Of a stretch of 64,000 nucleotides of DNA, positions 13,508-25,320 are shown piece after piece. A model generated the notes under the pieces. It was not told where the DNA came from. It did no database searches and worked only from the letters and a program-made list of their open reading frames with translations. Every line of letters begins with the position of its first letter. The first letter of the stretch is position 1. The stretch is from positions 4,526,001 through 4,590,000 of the forward strand of contig JBHGNT010000007.1 in the NCBI GenBank assembly GCA_043228905.1. The letters run 5' to 3'. This DNA is from Azolla caroliniana. Taxonomy: Eukaryota > Polypodiophyta. Position numbers and translations under genes: made by a program.

Positions 13508-16258
13508 ATGGAGGGAATGATTTTTGAGGCAATGTTGGGACCTGGAGCATTGTTGCTAATGTTGGGATACCATGTTTTCCTTTGTTACAAGATTCACACA
13601 TCCCCTTTCTGCACTACAATTGGCGCCATAAACCATGCTAGACACTTGTGGGCAATCGACATTCTTCATGTAGGCCATTCATTCATTTATCCATTTACTT
13701 TCATTTTGTGACATTCTTGATCTCACTTATGATTGGTAAGATAGTCTTTTGTTGTTCACTGGGATGAGGAGCTTGTAAGTCTATTCATTAGTTTGAATCG
13801 AAATGAATTCATGTATCTTTAAACGGAAAATCACTATAACGAAAAGAACCAAAAAATTCGAAGATAAACAAATCACCATTCTCTTTTCACAAAGTAATTT
13901 TATACATAGTTAGCATAAATAAGCATCAATTGTAAGTACTCATAGTTCTTACCAAGACTTATTTTATACCAAAATTAGCGTACTTTAACACTAATTAGTA
14001 TACACTTACTTCCATGCATATTTTAGAGCAAAATTAACCATTTGTGTTTGTTTTTGGTTTTTTAGAATGATGTAATTGTGCATGAATAACACATAACTCT
14101 AATTTTGTTATTATTCAGTATTTGCGAGAAGTAGCAACATATTTAAATGAGCACTTAATTGCTCTAGAAAAATTAGCTTTGTAAAAAATGAATAGTGATT
14201 ATACACTATTTCAAACTTTACATTAGTTTGTAGTAATGTTCAAAATTAATACTAATATATTATTGATTTCCCCTATTTAAATCCATGCTAATATTATACA
14301 TTTCTTGATTCAAATAGTCCGATTACAAGAACTTATGTAAATGATATATCTGATTTTAACACACAACATAAAATTTGTGGTGATTGATGCTTGAGCCATC
14401 ACAAATGATAAGTTGGAGATTAGCTATAAATGCTAAGCAGCAATATCACTAATCATATGGTAAATTATTAATGCTTGAGCCATTACAAATGATAAAGTTG
14501 GAGATTATCTATAAACACTAAGCAACGATATCACAAATCACATGGTTTCACACTTGCGAATTTGGGCTTTTGGTCAAAGGTAACACATTTTCCGAACCAA
14601 TAGATTGATGTAGTCATCCAATTGATTGTGAGCGCGAATAATGAAGGGTGATCAACAACTTTATAAAATGAAAGGAATTTGTAAGGTGACCAAATACTCA
14701 GCCAAACTAAGAGGACATGATGATCCTACTTTATGGTACTTGGAAAGTACTTGTATGGATCATTTTAGTGCAAATGTTGAAGGAATTTATGAAGATAATG
14801 TAATCGTACTGATACTTTAGAGATCCATGACTCCGAAAGCACTGAGGGTCCTCATGGACTTACGATATATAAATGGTTGGGTTAATGTTTAAAAGTTATA
14901 TGTTACTCACCTTACTTTTGTGGAATATTACTTGTGATGCTTCATTTTGTGAAAATGTGCGATTTTTTAACCATAGAAACAGCGTCAGGTTTTCAAAATC
15001 CTTGGAAATTAGCCTTTGGTATGGTAAACACCCATGTACATTAAATTATAGATTGTGCATTTGAGCTAGTATTGATGAGTTTGTGAGGTGATTGAAAGTT
15101 ACTAGTGTTGGCATGATAAGGCCTACGATAGATGGGAGGCAACCAATAGCTATAATTTGCAATGACACAAGGTAAGAGATATTGAGCTTGTTTATCCATT
15201 CTTTGAGAGGGTACGATCAAACTTATATATATGTATTCAAGTTTCTCGCACTCCATATCAAACGAGCTTTTGCCGAGGAGTTAAAATATATACATTAGGA
15301 TTTACGTGCCAAATGTGTGGCCCTACTATAGCTAAATAGGTATGCTGCAAAAAGGCAAGAGATTCGTTGTGTGTTATACTCCATACATTACACTAGTAGC
15401 TTGATCTTTGATGTTCCTTCCGCACAAAAGCATGTGATCAATGCTGCATGAGTGTGAAATGAATATATCGTAAATGTTGCTCGAAACATTTTACTTAATG
15501 AACATGTTAACACATCAAAATGTATCCCAATATATTGTAGACCAACTTGCATGGTAAGAAATTTATGACAAAAACTACACGTAGATAAACATGTCAACAA
15601 CTACACTAGAAAGGGGGGCGGGATCAAATATGAAAGTTTTAAAAGATAAATAATGGTGATTTAATCGAGGTTTGGGGGGTGTATATTTTTTTGGCAGAGC
15701 AATATGAAGAAGAATGTGTTTGCGGTGCAAACATTGAGGAATAGCATAATGGAGTCGACATTGATGGCAACTTCGGCAATCGTGTTGGCGGCTGCGATGG
15801 GTTTGTACGTGACATTTACGGCACGGTTCAAGGACATAGTTGATATGGCCGTGTTGCATGGTGGCATCGAAGGAGGCGACGGATGGGTGAAGCCATCGAT
15901 CCTACTAGGTTGTTTCGTGTTCTCCTTCTTGTGCAATGCGCAATCCATCCGCTTCCTCAGTAGCCTTAACTTCTTGCTCAATGTGCCCATGTCCCTAGGC
16001 CCCAACAACACTTGCAACGATAACAATAACAATGTTGGACAATTCATGACGATGGGTGGGGGCCACGAGGAAGAGGTGTCTGATCTGTTGTACCGCGCGA
16101 CCCTCCTCAACACTGTCGGATCACGTAGCCTTTACTTCGGAGCTTGCCTCCTCTTCTGGGTCTTCGGATCTCTCGCTTTCCTCGCCTTCACACTCGCCCT
16201 CATCCCCGGTCTCTACATGTCTGACTTCCTCGACCCAACGTCTCTCACTCGGGTGTAA
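13508..16258 (+). CDS. DUF599 family membrane protein, 2 exons
   Basis: Member of a plant family of small multi-spanning membrane proteins (DUF599) whose biochemical role is unknown. Exon 1 is 13508-13669 (54 codons) and exon 2 is 15698-16258, joined in phase 0 over a 2.0-kb GT-AG intron, giving 240 aa, usual for the family. Exon 1 holds the first membrane segment and the family stretch LGYHVFLCYKIHTSPFCTTI. Exon 2 opens with the conserved KKNVFAVQTLRNSIM, followed by hydrophobic segments beginning LMATSAIVLAAAMG, ILLGCFVFSFLC and LYFGACLLFWVFG. The last lies just before a short C-terminus. About four membrane spans are inferred. The start at 13508 is the first ATG in the exon frame. An upstream coding exon cannot be excluded. 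The intron contains an 84-bp tandem duplication. Confidence 0.87.
14387..14547. repeat. 84-bp tandem duplication in the DUF599 intron
   Basis: Copies start at 14387 and 14471, both with ATGCTTGAGCCAT and about 85 percent identical by eye. Older than the duplication at 2949. No function seen. Confidence 0.75.
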
Positions 16259-17540
16259 TGAATCTTAGTCCTTACCTCATTTCTCTTATAGTACTAGTGG
16301 GAAACCTCGACTCGAGGCCACCATCCGGAAAGACGATGTCTACATTGATAAAATTGTTGAAAGCTCGGATACCACATGGTATCCTCAATATATCCTCATG
16401 TAGTAGTGACAACAAGGAGTTTGTATACATCTCCAACCTTAAGGTGTATACTAGTTAGTAGAACTAGGCATTAGTCTGATTTTGTTCTTGTTCTCCGCTT
16501 TTGTAACGAGCATATGTTAATATCACATCACCACAGTTAATTGCTCAATATAACATGGTACTTACAGATGTTTCATACCATGACCATCCCAATTGTCTAC
16601 TTGATGCCTTCAATCTTTTGACAGGTACAAGTTGTATAGCTCACTATTAAGGCTTCTAAAAGCAAAACAAAAGAACAAAGTATAAGCCTAGGGCCTCTTA
16701 GATGTTGAAGTTAACGCTATGTAGAAACATAAAAGGAAAGAAAGTTAATGGGATGCTCCAAGTTTTGAGTCTCATGACATCAATAATAATGTTGATTGTC
16801 ATAATTACTCTCTTTGTCATTGTCTATTATGAAGTAATCAAGAATATCCAATCGACTAAACAATAACGTTGTCATGATATAGCGCGCGTGTGTGTGTGCT
16901 CGCACAAACACGGAGTCTTGAAACTCATTAATGCGGGCAATGACCAAATGCACAAACACGGAACGGAGTCTTGAAACTAATTAATGCGGGCAATGACCAA
17001 ATCATATTCCCGCACCCAAATCTCATACATCTTCTCCATCAAGTAGTCTACCTTAATGTGATGTAAGGTTCTTCTCATATGGGGTTGCACAACTTCTTCC
17101 AATCATATTTGGGCATTGAGTAGTAGACATTATGGGTGAGATGAAGTGAAGTTATGGTCGACATTCCCAATTGTTTGAGATCATCCCAACCTTCAATAGT
17201 TTAAGATAATGGGCGGGAGAGAAGAAAAGCAAGAAAAGGTAGAGAAAGAAAGCAAAAAAGCAGAGAATGACAGGGGAAACTCTTAACAGAAAGAACATAA
17301 AAAAGGGGGGGGGGGGGGGAGAGAAAAAGTGAAGGAAAGGAAAGGAAGAGCTAGTTAGAAGAAGAACTTAAGAAGAAAAGGGTGGGCTTGGATTGGAGTT
17401 TGGGAAGAGCACAGAAGTTTTAAAATGACTATAAAATGAAACCCAATAGACACACAACAAACCTCATGCATGCTCATTTTCCTTGGAAACAATCCAATTC
17501 CAATCCAATTCCAATCCAATTCCCACACACACAGACCGGC
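16259..17540. other. Intergenic spacer upstream of the proline-rich ORF
   Basis: No recognisable gene. It contains two near-identical copies of a short block around 16897-17005 (CACAAACACGG...GAGTCTTGAAACT...AATGCGGGCAATGACCAAA), an uninterrupted G run at about 17306-17319, and a TATA-like CTATAAAAT near 17430. That last site is well placed to drive the following ORF, with a leader of about 80 nt. Confidence 0.55.
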
Positions 17541-18208
17541 ATGATGGCTCTTATGCAGCCCATGACCAAGTTTTTCTTCTTCTTCTTCTTGGGGTTCTCG
17601 GCATTCTCGCCCCCCGTGTTTACTACTACGACGGCCGAATCTTCTTCTTCTTCTTCTTCTTCTTCGGGGTCGGGGGCGGGGGCGGGGGCAAGGCGCTGGC
17701 TAGGTGGTTTCGGGGGGGAGTTCCATGGTGGTGGTGGCGCTTACATTCCGGGGGAGAAGCGGCCATTCTTATGTCCACCATCCCAAGCTCAGCTGGCCCC
17801 ATTTCCTATTCCTCCTGCCTATCCACATAAACCATCTCCTGTCATGTATCCTCCGCCTCCTCCTCCGCCACCGCCGCCTCCGCCTCCTCCGCCGCCGCCT
17901 CCTCCTCCGCCGCCTCCTCCGCCGCCGCCTCCGCCTCCTCCTCCGCCGCCGCCTCCGCCTCCGCCTGTCTTAACAGTACCTGCCAGCATCAATACGCAGA
18001 GTCCTCAAGCGCCACCATCAGCTGCCTTTAGCGCCCCATCCGCTGGGCCCTACTCATCTTCGCCACAGCAAACCACGACGACTGCGGCGCAATTCGCCGC
18101 CGGACCGCAGCAGCCCATCAATTCTGACGATCAGGGCCTCGGCTCAGGCTCAAGCTCAAGCTCAGGCTCAGGCTCAGGCTCAGACTCAGTCTCAGTCTCA
18201 GGCTCAGT

Positions 18209-18239
<31 letters not shown>

Positions 18240-18263
18240 GGCTCAGGATCTGGTTATCCGTGA
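17541..18263 (+). CDS. Putative secreted proline/serine/glycine-rich protein
   Basis: Single-exon ORF of 240 codons from the first of two adjacent ATGs (17541, 17544). The N-terminus MMALMQPMTKFFFFFFLGF is signal-peptide-like. A poly-Ser/Gly/Ala stretch, a short GGFGGEFHGGGG segment, one SPVMYP motif, 39 consecutive prolines (17850-17966), a Gln/Thr/Ala-rich stretch and a Ser-Gly-rich tail ending GSGYP follow. If expressed it could be a cell-wall hydroxyproline-rich glycoprotein, but repeated extensin SPPPP blocks are absent. Most of the length is coded by simple repeats (TTC, CCT/CCG, CTCAGG), so the open frame may be a by-product of repeat expansion. Support for a gene is the TATA-like box at 17430 and the hydrophobic N-terminus; no family assignment is possible. 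Confidence 0.4.
17850..18246. repeat. CCT/CCG trinucleotide run and CTCAGG hexamer repeat
   Basis: 17850-17966 is an unbroken run of proline codons made only of CCT, CCG and one CCA. 18136-18246 is a degenerate CTCAGG/CTCAAG hexamer repeat coding Ser-Gly. Both lie inside the proline-rich ORF. Confidence 0.9.
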
Positions 18264-19103
18264 AGGTCTGTCAGGCAGTGTGATCTGGTGCGCCGCGATG
18301 ACAGTTACAACAGAAAAACCAAAAAAAAACCAAAAAAAACCAAAAAAACCCAAAAAAACAAACAAACCATAATGTAGGTTCTAATTTCATAACATTGAGG
18401 ACCTTAGCACAGATTTATTCTATTTTTATTTTTGATCTTTCAAGTTCTGTCTTCTTTCTTCAATCTGCCATCTCCACTCATCTGCGGCCATCTTCCAAAC
18501 ATCATCCTAATCATCCAATCATCCAATCATCATGTTCCTCTCTCCTGCATCTTTAGGTCTACATAAATCTATCTATATATAGCTCATCCAAAATAATGAA
18601 GGAATTAGTGGTTTGTGATTAGGAAGCGCTAACCACCACCGCCAATTTTAGTAGTTGTAGTTCTTTGCCCCAACTTCTGATTGGATTCTCTCTTTTCGAT
18701 TCTTCACTTCCCATAATTCTGATTGGGGTACATAATTTTCTTAAATGAGTGAAAAGTTTTTGTGTGCTTTTTGGATTGACCCTTTATTAAACTTCCTGAG
18801 TTGCCTCTCTCAATTGTACGGTTTATGAATGGATTATCAATGCTAAGCAAACGTTTTTCTTGTAATATACAAATGGAAGCATCCAGAAAAACTTTTCTAG
18901 GTAGTAAGTACATCTTGGTGGTAAATAATAAGCGAAATAATAATAATAATTTAATCATATTAATATTAGCTTCCTATGAATATGAAACATGAAACAGTTT
19001 CCCGTAATAATAATAAGAAGGAAAGAGCCTCAATGGTGGTCTTATAAAGCCACCACCAATGATGTAATAGTTACAGCGTTCCAATAATATAAAATTTGGT
19101 TTT
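18264..19103. other. Intergenic spacer left of element A
   Basis: No gene seen. An A-rich tract with CC interruptions lies at 18318-18366. The right end carries the GTTTT target duplication (19099-19103) of element A. Confidence 0.55.
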
Positions 19104-19365
19104 TGTTATAGAATAGACTCTTAAGCAAGATCAAAGAGTGATTAAATATGAATTAAGATCACTAATCACATATCAAGATAATCTCTCGATAGAGCTCATA
19201 TGCTATGCTCTTCTATATATAATCCAAAATGATTGAGATACATAAGTTTATGACCCACAAGACGATGGGATGCATGCATACTATTTACATCATGAAGTCT
19301 TGTTAACTAAAGCTTAAGACTAAAATAGATATAGCATGACTCATTACATGCATGAGTTCATAACA
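19104..19365 (-). repeat. Element A 3' LTR
   Basis: 262 bp, equal in length to the copy at 22669-22930, with scattered substitutions of roughly 8 percent by eye, so an old insertion. Confidence 0.9.
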
Positions 19366-19471
19366 CTCCCCCTCATGCATGAGATTGTTGTGCCACCAAC
19401 AAGGAAAAGATATCCTGTTTGTGATATGCCAACATGAGGGCCAGATAAGAACCCAATGTCAGAATAACCGG

Positions 19472-22400
19472 TCAATTGACCGTGCATAGAACCGTTGGTA
19501 AAGAAAAGACCCATATCTTTAGTGCCTCGTGAATATCGGAAAATCTGCTCAATTCCAGTACAGTGTCACCTGGTAGGATCGTGACTATACCAAGCCAACA
19601 AATTGACAGCGAACGAAATGTCCAGACGCGTACAATTGGCCAAGTACATAAGTGCACCAACAACAACCATGTAAAGATATTGTGGTCCCAATGCTCACTC
19701 GTTAGAAGATCTTGGCCGAAATGGGTCATGAGAAGGATCTAGAGAGCGCACTACTATAGGAGTTCTAATAAAATGAGCTTGATACATAGAAAACCATTTT
19801 AATATTTTATGGATATCAGAGCTCTGATGAAGAAGAATTCCATTAGATAGGTGCTCAATCTGAAGACCCAAGCATAATGTAGTTAAATCGAGGTCTTTCA
19901 TTTCAAATTGGCGGCTAACCATAGCAACAACATCTTCATAGCATTGGATGTTCCAATAATATTGAGATCATCAACATAAATAGTGATGATGACAAATTCT
20001 TTGAGATGATGCTTGATAAATATGCAATGAAAAATACCGTCATAAAGATAAACTATAACCACATCCATGAGATGCATATGAAGACTTCGTTGAAGAGTAA
20101 AATGAATCAACCAACGAAAACTTGTTGCATCCATAACCGGAGAATATGTATAAGTATAATCAATACCAAATCGTCATGTGAAACCTTGAGCAACAAACCT
20201 TGCCTTAAATAACATCTCTTTTATCATTATGCTTCCGCACAAAAACCCAATGATAGCCAACAGGTGTATGACCAATAGGCGTCTCTTGAATTTTACCAAA
20301 AACTCATCTTTTGAGAAGACTATTTAGCTCAACTTGAATAACTTCTTTCCATTTATCCCAAAAAGGAGATGCTTTTGCTTCTTGAATAGTTTGAGGATCC
20401 ATTTCGTTCACGAAAGCTGTCATGAGTTGATGGGGAGAGTAAACATGATATGATGACGACCGTAGTCGGAGAAGTTGCGCTGCATGAAGTACTGCATGTC
20501 CCCATGTTGAACTAGGCAAATTTGATTTGAGAAGAATCGGTCGCACAATTACTTGGATTTGTTTAATTAAATATTCAGCCATACCATTTTGAATGTGAAC
20601 ATGAGGAGTTGAAACTTCAAAATTAATACCGATAGATTTGCAATATGCGAATAAAGGTTATTGACGTAAACTCGGTAGTGTTGTCCATCCGAATTGACTT
20701 AATTGGAAAATCTAGGAATTGAGCACGCAACTTGATGATAAGGATGAGGAGTCAAGGCAACACCATGTTGCGAGTAGAAAGAAGTGTGATGTGAGAAAAA
20801 TGCGATGAAGCATCTTTGACTCCCATGAAGTAATAAAATGGTCCAGAAGGAGGGTGCATTGGTCCATGGATATCACCATGCATACGCTCCAAAAATTTGG
20901 GTGACTCATAGAGTTCCTTAGGTCCAAGGAAGGACAAATCACTAGCTTTCCTTGTGCGCATGGAACACAAAAACGAGTTTTAACTCGATTCAAGTATTCT
21001 AACTTTAAAGGTAGATCTTGAACATTATTGATCATTCTCCTAATCATTGTATGGCCAAGATGATCTAGTCTATCATGCCAAAGATCCACTATGTCGGTAT
21101 TGACCTTTGAGGAAATATTGGAGTAGTGGGCAAATGAAGCCATGCGGATCTTCGAGGCTTTAAGGTTGAAACAACAATTGGTCTGATATGACTTCTAACT
21201 CATCAATAACTTGGGTAGTATTTGACAGGTGCTTGACAACTCGCATTTTCTCTTTCCCATCTTGTTCCCATGTCATGAGATGGTATCCATTGCGTCGCAC
21301 ATCTGCAAATCCAAGTAGATTTCTTAGAGAGGTAGGCGCATAGATAACACCTGGATGTATTTCCAAGAAAACACCATTTGGAGGTTGGATAGTGGTGGGG
21401 CCTCTTCCTTGTCCAATACAAGAACCAGCTATAGTCTTGATGTCGAAAGGGACTTGATCTTTAATATGATGAAATGATTCTTTATGACATAGAATAGTGT
21501 GTGTTGAGGCGCAATCAATAAGACAAAGAAAACAGCTTGTATGCAAATCAATCATATGAGCTTCAATCATGTTGGCTTCGGGCTCGAATTCCAAAGGTTG
21601 ATCCATAAAATTATATTCCAAGATTGGAATTGATGGTGAGATCGTTGATGTTTCTACTACCATATTAGCCTCTGGTTTCCTATCTTGACCTTGCTTGCCA
21701 TACTTCTGGTAAAGATCAACATGAAACTTAGAAGTTCAACAAGTATTTGCCTAGTCCCCTCGTAAACCACATTGAAGACATAAATTCGATGAAGGGTTAT
21801 CTTGACTTGAGTTTGATTGATGGTGCATTGGCTTGACTTGATTACTTGTGGGATATTGATTCCTTTGTTGATTTCTTCTTCCTCTTCCTCTTCCTCGACT
21901 TTGTGCATATGGGTGTTAATGACGATGTTGCTGTCTAGAATAATTACTCTTGACATGCGTCAAATCCTTGAATTGTAGAGGAACTAACTGGATGAAGTTT
22001 GTTGTTCTTGAGGAGAACTTGGTGGTGTTGGTCAGTGACAATAAGTGCAAATAAAAGTTCAACATAGGTTTTAAAACCACGATTACGATGTTGTCCAAAA
22101 AGATTAAAATTTGAGGGATGAAAAGTAGTTACCGTTTTGTTGATTAGATTCGCCTCTTGAACAAGGTTGTCATGACCACAAAATTTAAGTTTACAAACGA
22201 TACCAAATAGTGAGGAATTATATTCAGCAACTTTCTTGAAATCTTGAAAACAAAGTTGATTCCATTCATGCAAAGTGTTGGGGTTGAGAACTGTTCGTTG
22301 ATGATCAAAGCGGGCTTTGAATTACTTCTAGAGAGTTGATGGATTCGTGATGAAGAAGTATTGATTCTGAAGGCTTAGATCAAGGTGATGAAGGATGAAG

Positions 22401-22591
22401 ATGAATGCTTCCGCTCCCTTCTTCCTAGCATTTGAGTTCTCAGCATCATTAAAATTATCACTTACCGTATGAAGGAGATCGTTCGCCGTGAGATGGCCTT
22501 CAACATGAACTATCCAAGTCATATAATTTGACCCATCGAACGCAAGTGGTGGGAAGAAGCATTTCTCTATTTGTAGAGCTTGAGAAGCCAT
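19472..22591 (-). pseudogene. Element A gag-pol remnant
   Basis: Copia order on the minus strand. Gag starts at 22591 (MASQALQIEK, with a YMTWIVHVEGHL motif). A gag tail and an arginine/glutamate simple-repeat region follow, then a protease-like part (LIDCASTHTILC, 21.2-21.6 kb), the GAG-pre-integrase segment LWHDRLDHLGHTMIRRM (about 21.07 kb), and an integrase part (MAEYLIKQI, 20.4-20.6 kb). Reverse transcriptase pieces with YVDD (about 19.98 kb) and a remnant like FEMKDLDLTTLCLGLQIEH (19.7-19.9 kb) come last. Stops and frameshifts separate all parts, and the RNase H end is missing. Not functional. Confidence 0.85.
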
Positions 22592-22668
22592 GCTAATGCT
22601 AACAATAAGGTAGATTTGTATAAGAGAATAATTAATTGCTATGGTAGAGGCTAATTGTGCTGATAACG

Positions 22669-22930
22669 TGTTATAGAATAGACTATTAAGCAAGATCAAA
22701 GAGTGATTAGATATTAATCAAGATCACTAATCACATATCAAGATAATCTCTCGATTGAGCTTATAGGCTATGCTCTTCTATGTATAATTCAAAATGATTG
22801 AGATACATAAATTTATGACCCACAAGATAATGGGATGCATGCATATTATTTACATCATGAAGTCTTGTTAACTAAAACTTAAGTCTAAAATAGATATAGC
22901 ATGAATCATTCCATGCATGAGTTCATAACG
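22669..22930 (-). repeat. Element A 5' LTR
   Basis: Same length as the left LTR. Next to its inner end the minus strand reads CGTTATCAGCACAA, resembling the TTATCAGCAC primer site seen in many plant copia elements. Confidence 0.88.
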
Positions 22931-22935
22931 GTTTT

Positions 22936-23245
22936 CGGTTCCCCCCCCCCCTCTCTCTCTCTCTATAACGACTCTTTCTGTTGTTGCTGTCGTTGTCGTT
23001 TGCAGCCACTATCAGCTGCCATCGTCGTCGTCGTTTGTCGTTTGCCACCGTTGTCGTTGTCACCGTTGTCGTTAGTTCTTGGCCGTCGCCTCTATAATCT
23101 ACGCTTCTGATAACGTCATCGGCTAAGTAAACGAGAGAGCATACATGTGCTTTTACACTTGAACCTAGCGCGCAAGGCATTGATGCTTGGCTAAGTTTTT
23201 TCTGTCCTCTTTGTCTTTTCTTTCTTTTATCTTTTGATTTACAAC
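22936..23245. other. Simple-repeat spacer and LINE leader
   Basis: Poly-C followed by (CT)n, then a degenerate GTC/GTT-rich stretch to about 23080, then the likely 5' leader of the LINE. The 5' end of the LINE cannot be placed. Confidence 0.5.
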
Positions 23246-23592
23246 ATGACTTCTAGACGAAACCATAAGGAAACACACAAAGAAATTATAAGTAAGGAAG
23301 AATTTTTAGATGTCCTTAACTGTTTAGTTAAAATAGAAAAATGGGCGAAAGAGATTGACGCTGAAAATCAAAAAGATAAGGAAGAAAAAGAAGTGCTTAT
23401 TGCTGAAATAATGAAACTTAAAGTAGACAACACGAACCTTCAGAAACAAGTTAAGGACCTTGAGACATCTAGGGATGATGGTGAAATATCTTCCCTCCAG
23501 GATATTAAGGACGAGATAAAAAAGGTTAAGGAAGAGGTTAAAAGCGATATGGAATTAGCAAAAACTAGGTGGGTTGATGTAGTAAAACGTTC

Positions 23593-24220
23593 TGTTGTTA
23601 CGCTTTCGCGTATGAAATAAGGTGGGACCGCGAGGGCCCTAAACCGAGGAGCGTGAGAGATAAGAGGGAGAGAGAGTTGCAGAAAACACAAAGAGATAGA
23701 AACGAGACAATCAGTTCTAGTAGCAGCATAGATTACAGAGCTTGCAATGTTACAATCGGCAAGCCGGCAACGGACTCAACATGGACGAACACACGCATTG
23801 AAATTCGCAGTGGAGCCTCTACTGGAAGCACACGGGCTTTCACGCAGCAGAGGTAGCCAACTTAACCCAAATCCCTGCAGAAGCAACAATGATGGTGGAG
23901 GAGAGAGCTCCGTTCCCAGTCCGACAACACTTCGTCCTCTCAAAAAAAATGTGTGATCCTTGTATCAATCTTTTCCCCTCCCTTTTATAGGCCGTCGAGG
24001 AAGACCGTTACACCCTTGGTTACATGCACTTATCCTCTGTCCCGTCGGACAGAGATACGCTTGGATCCCCTAGACAATTAATGCGTACTACCTAGTATAT
24101 TTACATCCGCTGAATCAGACCTAGTTATGTACAACTTAATAAATAGTGCGGCCATGCATAAGGGCCAGTTCCTGTGTCTTTTTCCCCCGTTTCCTCCTAT
24201 GGCCAGTTTTCTCCACGACA
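23593..24220 (-). repeat. Element B 3' LTR
   Basis: About 628 bp. It matches 36378-37002 closely, for example the GCTTTCGCGTATGAAATAAG block near the start and CTTTTATAGGCC in the middle. Differences are frequent enough (roughly 5-6 percent) to imply an older insertion than D or H. Confidence 0.88.
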
Positions 24221-24752
24221 TCCATCCCCACCAAACTGCTCATCCACCAGTATGCGTCGGAGAGGAACAATTACTGGAGAAATCAGCTCGCCTCTACTCG
24301 TCGCTCCCCGATCCTTCTTCTGCTCCAAACCGATCGTCATCGTCGTCCTCGTTCCCCGGGTCCGGCTCGTCCTCGTGCCACTTTTTGAACGCCTTGATCT
24401 ACTTCCCGGCTACCGGTACTGCTAACCGCGTCCCGTCGAGCTCCGCAAGATGGTAGGTGCCATTGTCGTTCGCACTTGTTATGGTGTCGTAGTGTAATTC
24501 CCACACTACATGAAAAATTGTTTTTTTTGTCTCTCCGGATAGGACATGGAGTACCCGGTGAGAACCGGAAGGAGGAACCGGTAAGGAAGACCCGGTGAGA
24601 ACTGGATGAAGGAGGAATCGGTAAGGAGACCCAGTAAGAACCGGATCAAGCAGAACCGGAAAGAGCCGGATAAAGAAGGCCGGTGAGAGTCTCTCACCGG
24701 ATGAAGAGACAAATTCGTAAATAGAAGAAAAGATTGTTACATGCATAGGGCA

Positions 24753-24807
24753 AGATTCGAACCTTGTACCTCCATGTTAATGATTTTTAAGCCTTACCAC
24801 TATACTA
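24753..24807 (-). other. tRNA-like segment in insert C (A and B boxes)
   Basis: On the minus strand TAGTATAGTGG (24797-24807) fits the pol III A-box and GGTTCGAATCT (24753-24763) the B-box, 33 bases apart as in tRNAs. CAAG/CTTG bases flanking the TTCGAAT loop could pair as a T-stem. It is antisense to the apparent LTR direction. No full cloverleaf is claimed. Confidence 0.55.
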
Positions 24808-25080
24808 GCATATTATGAATTTTAAAGTTATACTAAACTTTATCCCATGTAAATATTCTAGATATGCATGGTACAAAAAGTTATTCATGCATACACACTC
24901 GAGTTAAAAGAAAAGATGGGATAGAAAGCTAATCATACACATGCAGTGTGCATGAAAACTAAAGTTAGGAAAAGCATGATGCTTGCATGTGATAAACTTA
25001 GACTCTTCCAACACTATATAAGGAAGAGAGAAAGATGTATAGGTGTTGTTGATTTTTATAAGGTTTGAATAATATAAAAT

Positions 25081-25166
25081 AATCGTGGGATTCACGATTT
25101 TACCATCTATTTCTCTCTTACAATCTAAGTATCAATTAATACACTATACTCGTGGGATTCACGAGT
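25081..25166 (+). other. Two matching hairpins with a compensating base change
   Basis: 25081-25099 (arms AATCGTG/CACGATT) and 25148-25166 (arms ACTCGTG/CACGAGT) share the loop GGATT. The one base that differs in the arms changes on both sides (A-T to C-G), keeping a 7-bp stem. Both lie about 60-150 nt downstream of the TATA-like box of insert C, so they would be in its RNA leader. Confidence 0.7.
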
Positions 25167-25320
25167 TTCATATCTTCTTCTTGCAATCTCTTCCTAACTA
25201 ACATTATTGCATATTCTTCTTTCTCCTAGTCCAAAACCCCAACGGTTCCCACCCGACTCACGCAAATGATCCGGCGCCGAAAGGCACGACAACGGCGTAG
25301 GGCCCGAACCACCTCCTCGT

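Larger units (their letters stand above)
19104..22930 (-). mobile_element. Element A: decayed Ty1/copia retrotransposon
   Basis: Complete by its ends: 262-bp LTRs at both sides (TGTTATAG...CATAAC), flanked by GTTTT at 19099-19103 and 22931-22935. The last LTR base on the right is G instead of A. Transcription would run on the minus strand. A polypurine tract (GAGGGGGAG, read on minus) abuts the left LTR at 19366. The interior is only 3.3 kb and lacks the end of reverse transcriptase and RNase H, so an internal deletion has occurred as well as point decay. Confidence 0.9.
24493..25295 (+). mobile_element. Insert C: solo-LTR-like insertion in the pol tail of element B
   Basis: 803 bp flanked on both sides by CGTAG (24488-24492, 25296-25300), breaking the integrase tail of B. 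It begins TGTAATTCCC and has a TATA-like box (TATATAAG, 25015-25022), pyrimidine-rich U5-like sequence and ACGGTTCCCACCCGACTCA near the right. It looks like an LTR read on plus, followed by about 30-40 bp resembling a primer-site region (GATCCGGCGCCG). The remainder of an element is absent. Orientation and exact nature are uncertain. Confidence 0.55.

Noticed and set aside
17483-17973. Alternative plus-strand frames across the CCT/CCG repeat
   Set aside because: Leu/Arg runs from the same trinucleotide repeat read in other frames; the signal-like N-terminus is only in the 17541 frame.
18136-18246. CRISPR-like short repeat array
   Set aside because: Units are six bases without spacers and lie in a plant ORF; it is a minisatellite.
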